From JANWXD01 sp035575135 (lineage in GTDB: Bacteria > Acidobacteriota > Terriglobia > Bryobacterales > Bryobacteraceae): a DNA stretch of 64,000 bases. Each line of letters begins with the position of its first letter. The first letter of the stretch is position 1. Positions 1-8,678 of the stretch are shown here, piece after piece. The notes beneath the pieces are model-generated. The model ran no database searches. It was not told the DNA's origin and worked only from the letters and a program-made list of their open reading frames with translations. The DNA is taken from contig DATLYE010000023.1 of NCBI GenBank assembly GCA_035575135.1, positions 124,001-188,000 of the forward strand, written 5' to 3'. The position numbers and the translations under genes were made by a program.

Positions 1-594
1 CCGGCGCATCTGCCCAACCCAGGCCGGCTGACGGGAACGCTGCGGCCGGGCTGCGTAGTATTGCTCAACGGGCCGTTCCCGCCGCCCAGGCGCCTGCGCT
101 ACACGCTGGTGGCGGTGCGGGAAGGCAAGACGCTGGTCGGCACGGTCACCACCTACGCAAACCAGCTGTTTGCCATGGGATGGCGGCGGGGGCTGTTCCC
201 TGAGCTCGGCGGCGGGCCGCTGAAGGCCGAGGTCCGGCGAGGGAACAGCCGGTTCGATTTTCAGGTTGGGCGGGCGCTGGTGGAGGTCAAGTCCGTGACC
301 TTGTCGCGGAACCGCACGGGCCTGTTTCCGGACGCCGTGACCCAGAGGGGCGCCCGCCATTGCCAGGAACTGGCGCAGCTGGCGCGCCAGGGTACGCCCA
401 CAGCCATTGTCTTCGTGGCGCAACGCGGTGACGTAGATCGCATCGCGCCGGCTTCAGACATTGACCCGCGCTTCGCCGAGGCGTTGCGCCGTGCGGCCGA
501 AGCGGGAGTGATGCTGCTCGGCTGCGCCGCCCGGATGACTGCCTTCGGGGCACGCGGCCTGCGGCGGGTTCCGGTAACGCTCAGTCCCGACTGA
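1..594 (+). CDS. sfsA: SfsA family DNA-binding/nuclease-like protein, 5' truncated by the window edge
   Basis: The reading frame is open from base 1 and reads in SfsA style from there (PNPGRLTG near the left edge), so the start codon lies before the window. The TTG at 61 is internal, not a start. SfsA (sugar fermentation stimulation protein) is a small OB-fold plus PD-(D/E)XK nuclease-like protein of uncertain physiological role. The nuclease-like core is visible as VEVKSVTL followed by FPDAVTQRGARH, the usual SfsA order. The stop at 592-594 overlaps the end of the convergent barrel gene by 14 bases. Confidence 0.9.
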   Translation, partial: PAHLPNPGRLTGTLRPGCVVLLNGPFPPPRRLRYTLVAVREGKTLVGTVTTYANQLFAMGWRRGLFPELGGGPLKAEVRRGNSRFDFQVGRALVEVKSVTLSRNRTGLFPDAVTQRGARHCQELAQLARQGTPTAIVFVAQRGDVDRIAPASDIDPRFAEALRRAAEAGVMLLGCAARMTAFGARGLRRVPVTLSPD

Positions 595-1282
595 GGGCAT
601 AGCTGAGGCCGACCAGGGGCGTGAACTGGTGAAAGATGCCCCGAGGCGTGGCCAGAGGCGCCGGTTCGATCAGTCTCTTAGGGAACGGCGTCATGTAGTC
701 GCGGAAGTCCACGCGCAGCAAAAGCCCCCGCCGCAGACGCACCTTCAGTCCGCCTCCGCCGGAGGCGAGGAACGTGAACTGGTCTCTGGAGCGGAGACGC
801 CCAACAAGCTGTAGCGGAGCGTCCGGGTTTTCCGGGCCGGTGACCTCATACAGTTTGGCGCCGAGCCCCGCCGCCAGATAAGGCCGGATTCGCCGTGACG
901 GTGCGCTCAAGAATACGACCAAGTCATAGTGAAAGGCGTGCGACTGGCCCTGAATATTAGTGCGGAGGCCGTCTGAGGCCAGAAACGGATCTCCATCCTG
1001 GTAGGTGTAGCGAAACTCCCCCGCGATCCATTCGCGGTTCTCAGCAAGGAAGGCGCTCACGGCGAAGCGGTTCCGGACCCCGGCCTGGACTTTCCCGGCG
1101 GGTGCGAACACGCTCCCTCCGCGATAGATTCCGTAACCGGCGGCCACACCCAGCTCCCAGCCCTGCCCGCAGCACCCGACGGCACAAATCAGCCACAATG
1201 GCAAGCCACGCCGCACACAGCCAGTAGACACTCGACAGCAGCCCGGCGCAACTTCGCTTCCAGTTGACTTCCGGCGCCGCAT
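581..1282 (-). CDS. Putative outer-membrane beta-barrel protein
   Basis: A 233-residue protein with a short hydrophobic leader (about residues 26-38, LPLWLICAVGCC region). It is followed by alternating hydrophobic/polar strands and a C-terminal strand ending in an aromatic-rich pattern (FHQFTPLVGLSYAL), as in small OmpA/OprF-like barrels. The ATG at 1282 gives an unusually long basic N-terminus before the leader. GTG codons at 1231 or 1216 would give a more typical signal peptide, so the start is uncertain. Its start lies 18 bases from the divergent dehydrogenase gene. The function is unknown; the barrel call rests on pattern only. Confidence 0.6.
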   Translation of the reverse strand: MRRRKSTGSEVAPGCCRVSTGCVRRGLPLWLICAVGCCGQGWELGVAAGYGIYRGGSVFAPAGKVQAGVRNRFAVSAFLAENREWIAGEFRYTYQDGDPFLASDGLRTNIQGQSHAFHYDLVVFLSAPSRRIRPYLAAGLGAKLYEVTGPENPDAPLQLVGRLRSRDQFTFLASGGGGLKVRLRRGLLLRVDFRDYMTPFPKRLIEPAPLATPRGIFHQFTPLVGLSYALSRD

Positions 1283-1300
1283 GTCATTAGGCTCGGCACG

Positions 1301-3406
1301 ATGATGCCGAAATTGTGCTTCGTTCCGTTCTTACTCGTGCTGGCCGGCGTTACGGCGGCGGACGTACGCACGGCGCCGACTTCGGGTTACCGCGACTGGC
1401 GGGTGTACGGCGGCGGGCCGGAGAGCATTCGCTACTCTGCGCTGCGCCAGATTCATCGCGGCAATGTTCACAAGCTGCGCGTGGCCTGGACGTACGACAC
1501 CGGGGACGCCTTCGAGGGCTCGGAGATGCAGTGCAACCCCATCGTCGTGGACGGCGTGCTTTATGCGACGACGCCCAAGCTCCGTGTGATCGCTTTGGAC
1601 GCGGCCACCGGCAGGCTGCTGTGGCGCTTCGATCCGCACGGCGGAGCGCCGGTGAGGACGCGCTTTCGCAACCGCGGCCTCACATATGCGAACGGAAGAA
1701 TTTACGTCGCGGTCCGGCAATGGCTCTACGCCCTGGACGCGAAGACGGGCAAGCCCGTGGCCGGTTTTGGCAACAACGGACGTGTGGATTTGCGCGAAGG
1801 CCTCGGGCGCGAGCCCGCCACACTGAACGTCTCGGCCACGACGCCGGGTATTGTTTACCGGGACCTGCTCATTATGGGCAGCATCGTTCCCGAGGACCTG
1901 CCGTCGGCCCCCGGCGACATCCGCGCCTACGATCTGAAGACCGGGAAGCTGCGCTGGAGTTTTCATACCATCCCGCATCCCGGCGAGTTCGGCTATGAGA
2001 CCTGGCCGCCGGAGGCGTGGAAATACTCCGGTGGAGCCAACTGCTGGGCAGGCATGAGCCTGGACGAGAAACGCGGTTTGGTATTTGCGGGGACCGGGTC
2101 GGCGGCCTTTGACTTCTACGGGGGTGACCGAATCGGTGACAACCTCTTTGCCAATACGCTGCTGTGCCTGCGCGCCGCGACGGGTGAGCGGGTGTGGCAC
2201 TTCCAGGCGGTGCGGCACGACGTCTGGGACCGCGATTTTCCGGCGCCGCCCAGTCTGGTCACGGTGGTTCGCGACGGCCGGCTGGTGGATGCCGTGGCGC
2301 AGATCACCAAGTCCGGTCACGTGTTCGTGTTCGAGCGGGAGACCGGCAAGCCGCTCTTCCCCATTGAATACCGCAAGGTGCCGGCGTCGGACATTCCCGG
2401 CGAGCGGCTGGCGGAGACGCAGCCTTTTCCTTTGCTGCCTCCGCCGTTTGCCCGCCAGCAGCTCACCGAGGATTTGCTGACGGACCGTACGCCGGAGGCG
2501 CGCGCGGCGGTGCTCGAGCGGTTCCGGAAGCTGCGCAGCGGCGGCCAGTTCACGCCGCCGAGCTTCGAAGGGAGCATCATCTTTCCGGGGCTCGATGGCG
2601 GCGGAGAATGGGGCGGGGCGGCCTTTGACCCCGAGACCGGGCTGCTCTATGTGAACTCCAACGAAATGGCCTGGGTTCTGCGTCTGGCCGAGCGTCCCAA
2701 ACCCGGACCCGCACCGAGCGGCAAGCAGCTTTATCAGCAGCACTGTGCCAGTTGTCACCGAAGCGATCTCCGGGGCAACCCGCCGGAGTTTCCGTCGTTG
2801 GTGGGCCTGGGGCGCAAGTATGACTACGATGAGATTCTGCGCTGGATTCGAGAAGGCGGCGGACGGATGCCAGGATTCGGCCACCTGGGACGAGCCGCGG
2901 TCCGGGCGATTGCCTCTTATCTGGCTTCCGGCAAAGAGGTTTCCGCCGCGGCCGCGAGCGGCCCCGGCGTTCCCTACATGCTGGCGGACGGCTACAGCAA
3001 GTTTCTGGATCCGGATGGCTATCCGGCTGTCAAACCTCCGTGGGGCACTTTGAATGCAATCAACCTGGACACCGGTCAGATCGTCTGGAGCATTCCGTTC
3101 GGGGAGATTCCGGAGCTCGCGGCCCAGGGCTACCGCAACACGGGTAGTGAGAACTACGGCGGACCGGTGGTGACGGCGGGCGGGTTGCTGTTCATCGGGG
3201 CCACCAATCATGACCGAAAATTTCGCGCCTTCGACAAGCTGACCGGGGAGCTCTTGTGGGAGACCACGCTTCCTGCGGCGGGCAATGCCACGCCGGCCGT
3301 GTACGAGGTCCGGGGGCGGCAGTTCGTCGTGATCGCGGCCGGCGGCGGCAAGTGGGGTTTGCCTTCGGGCGGCACCTATGTGGCTTTCGCGCTGCCGGAG
3401 GAGTGA
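1301..3406 (+). CDS. PQQ-dependent quinohemoprotein dehydrogenase with embedded cytochrome c domain
   Basis: A secreted 701-residue protein: signal peptide at residues 1-19, then PQQ-type beta-propeller repeats (for example LRVIALDAATGRLLWRF and NLDTGQIVWSIPFGE). It is likely a periplasmic dehydrogenase that oxidises an alcohol or sugar and passes electrons through its own heme. A cytochrome c domain is inserted between propeller blades at about residues 470-550, with a CxxCH heme site at residues 482-486 and a Met-containing loop (GGGRMPGFGH) that could supply the second ligand. After it the propeller resumes to the C-terminus. Known quinohemoproteins usually carry the cytochrome at the end, whereas an internal position is seen in acidobacterial relatives. 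The substrate cannot be read from the sequence. Confidence 0.85.
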   Translation: MMPKLCFVPFLLVLAGVTAADVRTAPTSGYRDWRVYGGGPESIRYSALRQIHRGNVHKLRVAWTYDTGDAFEGSEMQCNPIVVDGVLYATTPKLRVIALDAATGRLLWRFDPHGGAPVRTRFRNRGLTYANGRIYVAVRQWLYALDAKTGKPVAGFGNNGRVDLREGLGREPATLNVSATTPGIVYRDLLIMGSIVPEDLPSAPGDIRAYDLKTGKLRWSFHTIPHPGEFGYETWPPEAWKYSGGANCWAGMSLDEKRGLVFAGTGSAAFDFYGGDRIGDNLFANTLLCLRAATGERVWHFQAVRHDVWDRDFPAPPSLVTVVRDGRLVDAVAQITKSGHVFVFERETGKPLFPIEYRKVPASDIPGERLAETQPFPLLPPPFARQQLTEDLLTDRTPEARAAVLERFRKLRSGGQFTPPSFEGSIIFPGLDGGGEWGGAAFDPETGLLYVNSNEMAWVLRLAERPKPGPAPSGKQLYQQHCASCHRSDLRGNPPEFPSLVGLGRKYDYDEILRWIREGGGRMPGFGHLGRAAVRAIASYLASGKEVSAAAASGPGVPYMLADGYSKFLDPDGYPAVKPPWGTLNAINLDTGQIVWSIPFGEIPELAAQGYRNTGSENYGGPVVTAGGLLFIGATNHDRKFRAFDKLTGELLWETTLPAAGNATPAVYEVRGRQFVVIAAGGGKWGLPSGGTYVAFALPEE

Positions 3407-3446
3407 GTAAAGGGGAACTGTGCGGGGATCACGTTAAGATGAGGAT

Positions 3447-3719
3447 GTGGAATTCGAGGGCCTGCCCGGCCACGACCTGATCCAGCAGGGACTTGAGGAT
3501 CTGGCGCGCGGAAAGGAATCGGTTCCCTCTCTGCTTGTATCCATCGGAGCTCCTCACCTGCGGCGATTGGGCATCGCCGTGCCCCCGACAATTCCCGGCG
3601 CTGAGCACCGTCTGTACGCCCTGCTCGAGCAGCAGGATCCCGCCAGGGCACACAGCCGCTACAACGCTTTGCTGCGCCGCCTGGTGAGTTTTGAGCGGGC
3701 TCTGGAATGCGCCGACTAG
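3447..3719 (+). CDS. Small helical protein, likely partner of the downstream nucleotidyltransferase
   Basis: A 90-residue soluble protein starting at GTG 3447 with a purine-rich stretch (aagatgagg) just upstream. It is predicted mostly helical, with no membrane segment and no motif I recognise. Its end overlaps the next gene by 13 bases, so the two are probably translationally coupled. Small proteins are commonly encoded directly upstream of minimal nucleotidyltransferases in toxin-antitoxin-like modules. That role is inferred from position and not from similarity. Confidence 0.6.
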   Translation: MEFEGLPGHDLIQQGLEDLARGKESVPSLLVSIGAPHLRRLGIAVPPTIPGAEHRLYALLEQQDPARAHSRYNALLRRLVSFERALECAD

Positions 3720-4237
3720 CTGATGCAGACCGAATCCACGCCTTTATGCGGGCACTCGGAGAGGAGGCCACCGAGCCGGTGCGGGTTTTTTTTACAGGGG
3801 GAGCTACAGCCGTCTTGCACGGGTGGCGCAAGAGCACCATTGACATTGATCTCAAAATGGTGCCGGAGTTCGACCGCCTGTACCGCGCGATCCCGGCTCT
3901 CAAGGACCGGCTACACATAAACGTCGAACTCGCCTCGCCGCTCGATTTCATTCCGGTGCCCGAAGGGTGGGAGGATCGGGGTCGCTTTATCGCGCGATAT
4001 GGAAAGGCGGATTTTTTCCACTTTGATCTTTATGCCCAAGCCCTCGCCAAGGTCGAACGAGGTCACTCTCTAGACTTGACGGACGTGGAGGAGATGATTC
4101 GCCGGGGCCTGATTGATCGCGAAGAGGCTTTACGCTATTTTGCGCGGATTGAGCCCTACCTCTACCGATACCCCGCCATTGACTCCGCCGCGTTTCGGCG
4201 CGCCGTAGAGGAGACATTCGGGCGTCACACAGGGTGA
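3707..4237 (+). CDS. DUF6036/MNT-like minimal nucleotidyltransferase
   Basis: A 176-residue protein with the nucleotidyltransferase core near the N-terminus: FFTGGATAVLHG (the GG/S turn) followed by STIDIDLKM, where the paired acidic residues would bind metal. A later stretch (HFDLYAQALAKVERG) resembles the third acidic element of the family, and the C-terminal half is helical. This fits DUF6036-type proteins, distant relatives of AbiEii and MNT toxins that transfer nucleotides to tRNA or protein. The gene overlaps its 90-residue upstream partner. Whether it is a toxin, a tRNA enzyme or something else cannot be decided here. Confidence 0.75.
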   Translation: MRRLADADRIHAFMRALGEEATEPVRVFFTGGATAVLHGWRKSTIDIDLKMVPEFDRLYRAIPALKDRLHINVELASPLDFIPVPEGWEDRGRFIARYGKADFFHFDLYAQALAKVERGHSLDLTDVEEMIRRGLIDREEALRYFARIEPYLYRYPAIDSAAFRRAVEETFGRHTG

Positions 4238-4307
4238 CCGTAACCCGTGCCGCGGAAGTGTCATTAACCGCACCTGTAGGCGGGCCTGGTGTTTCCCAAA
4301 GTGATGC

Positions 4308-5276
4308 TCAGTGAAGCTCGGAGAGATCGACAGTATAGCCCGTGAGGTTGTCCTTGCCGTTGCGCTCGCGGATGGCTTTGCCGCGCCGCTCGAATTCTTT
4401 GGCCTGCTGCTTTTGGTTGCTCTTGCGCAGCACGACGGCATAGTTGAGGAGGACCTCCGCCGTGAAGGGGTGGTGCGGACCGAGCTCGCTCTCTGCGAGG
4501 CGAAGAGCCAGTTCAAAGCCGGCTTGCGCACGGTCCTTCCGCCCGAGCTTCCAGTTCGCCGCGGCGAGGTTCATGAGCACGCGGGCGATATAGGGATGGT
4601 CGGGACGGATGAGGCCTCGCCAGGTCTCCAGCGCTCGTTCAAAACAGGAAACGGCCTCCGGGAGCCGGCTGGTATGACCGTAGAGCGATCCAAGGTTGTT
4701 CCACAGCGCGCCCAGTTCCACGCGGTCGGGCGTTTGCCGGGAAGACCAGAACGCGAGAGCCTCCCGGTAGGCCTGCTCCGCCTGTTGGTGTTTGCCGCGC
4801 GCCTGGCAGGCGACACCCAGATGGTGCAGGGCGCGGATGGCATCTTCCTCAGACCCCGAAGTGCGGGCCAACTGGTAGGCCCGGCGCCGCAGCTGTTCGG
4901 CGCGAGCGTAGTTGCCCATGGCGGCGTAGACGGAGGCGAGGTTGCCGATCGGCTGGAGGAGTCCGGGGTGCGCGGCGCCGAACTTTTTCTCCCAGATCAG
5001 CCAGGAGCGCCGCAGGAGCTTTTCCGCCTCCCGGTAGCGCCCTAGTTCGTAAACGACCTCGCCCAGATTGTTCAGGGCAATGGCGAGCGCGGGACTGTCC
5101 GGATGATTGTGCAACAGATCGAGAGCGGCGCGATACTCGGCCTCCGCCTGGGCATAGCGACCAGCCTGCCAGTGTTCGTTTCCCTTGGCCAGCCTCCCCT
5201 CCCAGGCCGGCGCCTGGGCAGTGTCCCGGCCGGCGAGGGTCAAGGCGGCGCACAGCAAAACGGGTATGAATCGCAT
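4308..5276 (-). CDS. Secreted tetratricopeptide-repeat protein
   Basis: A 322-residue protein. The ATG at 5276 is preferred over the TTG at 5291 because a GGAAG ribosome site lies five bases before it and the protein then begins with a clean signal peptide ending near residue 20. The rest is a string of TPR units of the kinesin-light-chain type with about 42-residue spacing (for example ALAIALNNLGEVVYELGRY, ELGALWNNLGSLYGH and YIARVLMNLAAANWKLGR). Such repeats bind proteins, and no enzymatic domain is present. Probably periplasmic. It lies downstream of rsmI on the same strand after a 199-base gap, so it may have its own promoter. Confidence 0.8.
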   Translation of the reverse strand: MRFIPVLLCAALTLAGRDTAQAPAWEGRLAKGNEHWQAGRYAQAEAEYRAALDLLHNHPDSPALAIALNNLGEVVYELGRYREAEKLLRRSWLIWEKKFGAAHPGLLQPIGNLASVYAAMGNYARAEQLRRRAYQLARTSGSEEDAIRALHHLGVACQARGKHQQAEQAYREALAFWSSRQTPDRVELGALWNNLGSLYGHTSRLPEAVSCFERALETWRGLIRPDHPYIARVLMNLAAANWKLGRKDRAQAGFELALRLAESELGPHHPFTAEVLLNYAVVLRKSNQKQQAKEFERRGKAIRERNGKDNLTGYTVDLSELH

Positions 5277-5475
5277 CGGGGCTTCCGTCAACGGCGGGCC
5301 TCAGATGGGCGTGCGGATCGGGGTTCGGGAACGGGCCCGCGCCTCTGCCTCCTACCTTAGTGCGGCGCTATCAAATCAGGCCGTTCGCAATGTGTGGATC
5401 TTATTGTCCGGAAGGGAGTTACTGGTTGCATTAACGGTTGTGACCGCCGGTTTTGCGGAGTGGTGGGAGCGCCGG

Positions 5476-6318
5476 CTAAAGGGTCTTGACGCCTCTTTCG
5501 ACAAGCTGGTAGACCGTGCGCTTGGGCAGGCCAAGCTCTCGGGCGGCGGCTTTGATGGCCTCCATGCGACTGAGGCCCTGCTGCTCGAAGCGCAAGACGG
5601 CCTCGAGCAGTTCGGCTTCGCCGGCCGGAGCCGGCGTCTCGGGGGGCGCGCCCTCGACCACTAGCGTGATTTCACCGCGAACGGAGGGGCGCTCGCTCAG
5701 GGCCTGGCGGATCTGGGTTGCCGTTCCACGGAGGAATTCCTCGTGCACTTTCGTCAGCTCACGCGCCAAGACCATGCGACGGGGGCCGAAGGTTTCCTCG
5801 AGATCGGCCAAAGTATCCAGGATCCGGTGGGGTGCTTCGTAGAACACGAGGGTGGCAGGCTCGTTGCGCAAGGAGGCCAGCGTGCGGAGCCGCTGGCTGC
5901 GTTTGGCCGGCAGAAACCCGGCAAAGTGGAAGGCCTCGGCCGGGAGGCCGGAGGCGGTGAGGGCGGCGACAAGGGCTGAAGGTCCGGGCACAGGGACGAC
6001 GGCGATCCCGGCGTCCCGTGCCGCCGCAACCAAGCGGTATCCGGGGTCCGAGATGAGCGGAGTTCCCGCGTCGCTGACGAGGGCAACGCTGGCGCCGGAC
6101 TGAAGGCGGGCTAACAGCTCACCGGCCCGCTTGCGCTCGTTGTGCTCGTGGTAGCTGACGAGCGGGCGGGAGATCCCGTAGTGCTCGAGCAGCTTGCGGG
6201 TTTGCCGGGTGTCTTCGCAAGCGATCAGGTCCGCCTCGCGCAGTACGCGGAGGGCGCGAAGCGTGATGTCCTCGAGATTGCCGATGGGCGTAGCGACCAG
6301 ATAGAGCACGCCGGGCAT
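5476..6318 (-). CDS. rsmI: 16S rRNA (cytidine-1402 2'-O) methyltransferase RsmI
   Basis: A 280-residue member of the tetrapyrrole methylase fold. It shows the RsmI hallmarks in order: LYLVATPIGNLEDITLRA at the N-terminus, ACEDTRQTRKLL, VALVSDAGTPLISDPG, VPVPGPSALVAAL, and FAGFLPAK with FYEAPHRI. RsmI uses S-adenosylmethionine to methylate the ribose of C1402 in 16S rRNA in the ribosomal P site. I place the start at ATG 6318, because the 29 residues upstream in the longer frame do not look like RsmI. It follows the Clp-like gene by 46 bases in the same operon. Confidence 0.95.
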   Translation of the reverse strand: MPGVLYLVATPIGNLEDITLRALRVLREADLIACEDTRQTRKLLEHYGISRPLVSYHEHNERKRAGELLARLQSGASVALVSDAGTPLISDPGYRLVAAARDAGIAVVPVPGPSALVAALTASGLPAEAFHFAGFLPAKRSQRLRTLASLRNEPATLVFYEAPHRILDTLADLEETFGPRRMVLARELTKVHEEFLRGTATQIRQALSERPSVRGEITLVVEGAPPETPAPAGEAELLEAVLRFEQQGLSRMEAIKAAARELGLPKRTVYQLVERGVKTL

Positions 6319-6364
6319 GGCGCACCACCAGCATACCGGAGTGGACGGGCACACGAGAGCGCGC

Positions 6365-7405
6365 TTACAGGCTCCGGAGGTAGAACCGCTCCTGCTCCCG
6401 GTCAAAGTCCAGGCTCAGGCGGGATCCCGGTTCCACTCTGCCGCCCACCACCAGCGCCGCCAGCGGCTGGGTCAGCCGGCGCTGGAGCGTTCGCTTCAAT
6501 TCGCGGGCCCCATACTCGGGGCTGGCGCCCTCGCGGAGCAGGCGCTTGCGGCTTTCCGGCGGCACCTCGATCGAGAAGGCGCGGGGCCCGAGGCGCTCTT
6601 GCAGATAGCGCTGCAAATCCGCGATGTGCTGGTCCAGGATCTCGGCCAGCGTCTCATCGTCGAGCGGCCGGTAGGTGATCACGCGGTCAATGCGGTTGAC
6701 GAATTCCGGCGAAAACTTGCGCCGCACGGCCGCCAGAGCGATGCTCTCCAGTTTGCGGCCCGTTTCGCGCAGAGGCTTCCCTACGCCGGCTTCAAAGCCG
6801 AAATCCGGCCGCAGTTCCTTCATCATGCTGCGCGCGCCGAGGTTGCTGGTCATGAACACGAGGCTGCGCTCGAAATTCACCGTCGTGTTGTCGCCCAGCC
6901 GCAGGATGCCTTTGTCGAGGATCCCGAGCAGGAGGCGGGTCAGCGAAGGGGCGGCCTTTTCGATCTCATCAAAGAGGACCAGGGCGAGACTGGAGCGGTC
7001 GCTGGTGACCGAATTGAGTCTCTGCTGGTTCAGTAACGGCTGTGTCTCGCGATGCCCGAGGTAGCCGGGAGGCGCGCCGATCAGCTTTGCCACCTCATGC
7101 TCCATCTGGAATTCGCCGCAATCCACTTTGAGGACGTGGCGGTCGCTGCCGTGAAGCACTTCGGCCAGGGCCTCCACGGTGCGGGTCTTGCCAGTGCCAG
7201 TGGGGCCGAGCAGCAAGAAGACGCCGGCCGGACGGCCTTCCGGCGCCAAGCCTGCCTGGTACATCTGCACGTACGGGACGATCGCCTCGATCGCGGCCGG
7301 CTGTCCCACGATCTTCTCCGAGAGCGCGGCGGCCAAATCGGACGGGGGCACCGGCACCTCTCCCTTGATCCGCACTTGTCTTGGCGAAACAGAGCCGTTA
7401 CGCAT
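6365..7405 (-). CDS. Single-domain ClpA/ClpB-type AAA+ ATPase
   Basis: A 346-residue protein equivalent to the second ATPase domain of ClpA/ClpB alone. Visible elements are Walker A GPTGTGKT, the pore-loop region APPGYLGH, Walker B LVLFDEIEKA, sensor-1 VFMTSNLG, an arginine-finger stretch (EFVNRIDR) and the C-terminal D2-small motif PEYGARELKRTLQRRL. There is no N-domain, no middle coiled coil and no IGF/L-type ClpP-binding loop. It probably remodels proteins without feeding ClpP. ATG 7405, with GGAG seven bases upstream, is preferred over ATG 7423, which overlaps a TATAAT box (7422-7427, reversed). The substrate is unknown. Confidence 0.75.
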   Translation of the reverse strand: MRNGSVSPRQVRIKGEVPVPPSDLAAALSEKIVGQPAAIEAIVPYVQMYQAGLAPEGRPAGVFLLLGPTGTGKTRTVEALAEVLHGSDRHVLKVDCGEFQMEHEVAKLIGAPPGYLGHRETQPLLNQQRLNSVTSDRSSLALVLFDEIEKAAPSLTRLLLGILDKGILRLGDNTTVNFERSLVFMTSNLGARSMMKELRPDFGFEAGVGKPLRETGRKLESIALAAVRRKFSPEFVNRIDRVITYRPLDDETLAEILDQHIADLQRYLQERLGPRAFSIEVPPESRKRLLREGASPEYGARELKRTLQRRLTQPLAALVVGGRVEPGSRLSLDFDREQERFYLRSL

Positions 7406-7430
7406 CCGAGTCTCCGGCCACATTATAGGG

Positions 7431-7444
7431 GCCCCGTTTGGGGC
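7431..7444 (-). terminator. GC-rich hairpin between wecB and the Clp-like gene
   Basis: Perfect five-base arms (gcccc and ggggc) flank a four-base loop in the 84-base gap after the wecB stop. There is no T-tract, so it may act only as a weak terminator or an mRNA end, and it lies just before a TATAAT box for the next gene. Confidence 0.3.
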
Positions 7445-7489
7445 TCCCTTTGGACCGGCGGCCGAAACAACCCGCTCAGAGGGAACGAC

Positions 7490-8617
7490 TCAGGAGCTGT
7501 ATCTCTTGAAAAATGAATTGATTGCCCGTGCGATGCGCGGGCTGGCTTTGCCATCGCCGTAAGGGTTGTGAACGTGCGACATGCGGCGATAAAGGGCGCT
7601 GTCGTCCAGCAGTCGCGCCGCCTCTTGTACGATGCGGTCCTCATCGGTTCCGACCAGCCTCACTGTACCGGCTCTGACCGCCTCCGGGCGCTCTGTCTTG
7701 TCGCGCATCACCAGGATCGGTTTGCCGAGGGACGGACCCTCCTCCTGGATGCCGCCGGAGTCCGTCAGCAACAGGTGGGCCCGGCGCATCAGATCCACGA
7801 AAGGGACATAGCACTGCGGCTCGGTCAGCAAAATGTTGGGGTGGCCGGAAAGATGCCGGTAGACGGGCTTGCGCACATTGGGATTGGGGTGGACGGGATA
7901 GACGATCTGCACATCGGGCCGCCCGGCCAACCGCAGCAGGGCCTTGCAAATGCGTTCGAAGCCCTCGCCGAAGCTTTCGCGCCGGTGTGCCGTCACCAGC
8001 ACGAGTTTTTTTCGCGGATCGAGGCCCGGCACTCTGGCGCCCGGCAAGGCGCCCTTTTCCAGTTGCCGCCGCACGTGAAGCACGGCGTCAATCCCCGGAT
8101 TACCAGTGATGGCGATTGAGCGGCGGGGTACGCCTTCCGCCCGGAGGTTGCGCGCGGCCCCGTGCGTGGCGGCGAAATGCAGGGTGGCCAGCCGCGAGGT
8201 CAGCACGCGGTTCATCTCCTCAGGGAAGGGCTTCCCGAAATCGCCGGTGCGGAGCCCGGCCTCGACGTGGCCTACAGGCACGCGGCAATAGAATGCCGCG
8301 AGCGCTCCGCACAGGGTCGTCGTCGTGTCGCCTTGAACGATGACGAGATCCGGCCGGGCGTCGGCGAGCACGGGCTCGAGGGCGGCCAGGATACGCGAGG
8401 TGGATTCAAACAGGGACTGATTCGGACGCATGACCCCCAGATCGTAGTCGGCCTTGACGCCGAAGACGGGCAAGACCTGGTCGAGGAGTTCCCGGTGCTG
8501 GGCTGTGAGGCACACCAGGACATGGAACTCAGGATGGTGATCGCCGAAATGGCGGATGACGGGAGAGAGTTTGATCGCCTCGGGGCGCGTCCCGAAAATG
8601 AAAAGCAACCTTCGCAT
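7490..8617 (-). CDS. wecB: UDP-N-acetylglucosamine 2-epimerase (non-hydrolysing)
   Basis: A 375-residue cytoplasmic enzyme interconverting UDP-GlcNAc and UDP-ManNAc for surface polysaccharide synthesis. The N-terminus carries the family signature FIFGTRPEAIKLSPVI. Later come VQGDTTTTL, VGHVEAGLRTGD, PFPEEMNR, VTAHRRESFG and LLTDSGGIQEEGPSLGKP, all typical of bacterial WecB/MnaA. The length is as expected for the family. It sits 61 bases after infA on the same strand. No other antigen-synthesis genes are adjacent, so the polymer it serves is not known. Confidence 0.95.
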   Translation of the reverse strand: MRRLLFIFGTRPEAIKLSPVIRHFGDHHPEFHVLVCLTAQHRELLDQVLPVFGVKADYDLGVMRPNQSLFESTSRILAALEPVLADARPDLVIVQGDTTTTLCGALAAFYCRVPVGHVEAGLRTGDFGKPFPEEMNRVLTSRLATLHFAATHGAARNLRAEGVPRRSIAITGNPGIDAVLHVRRQLEKGALPGARVPGLDPRKKLVLVTAHRRESFGEGFERICKALLRLAGRPDVQIVYPVHPNPNVRKPVYRHLSGHPNILLTEPQCYVPFVDLMRRAHLLLTDSGGIQEEGPSLGKPILVMRDKTERPEAVRAGTVRLVGTDEDRIVQEAARLLDDSALYRRMSHVHNPYGDGKASPRIARAINSFFKRYSS

Positions 8618-8678
8618 GCGCTGGGAAGCTGGCTTGTCTCCGGTGAGGCGCCGGTTGTCTCGATCCGCGTCCCGCGGC

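Noticed and set aside
1331..3211. 626-codon open frame antisense to the PQQ dehydrogenase
   Set aside because: Composition is Arg/His/Gln-rich, with no domain pattern. It is an out-of-frame shadow caused by high GC.
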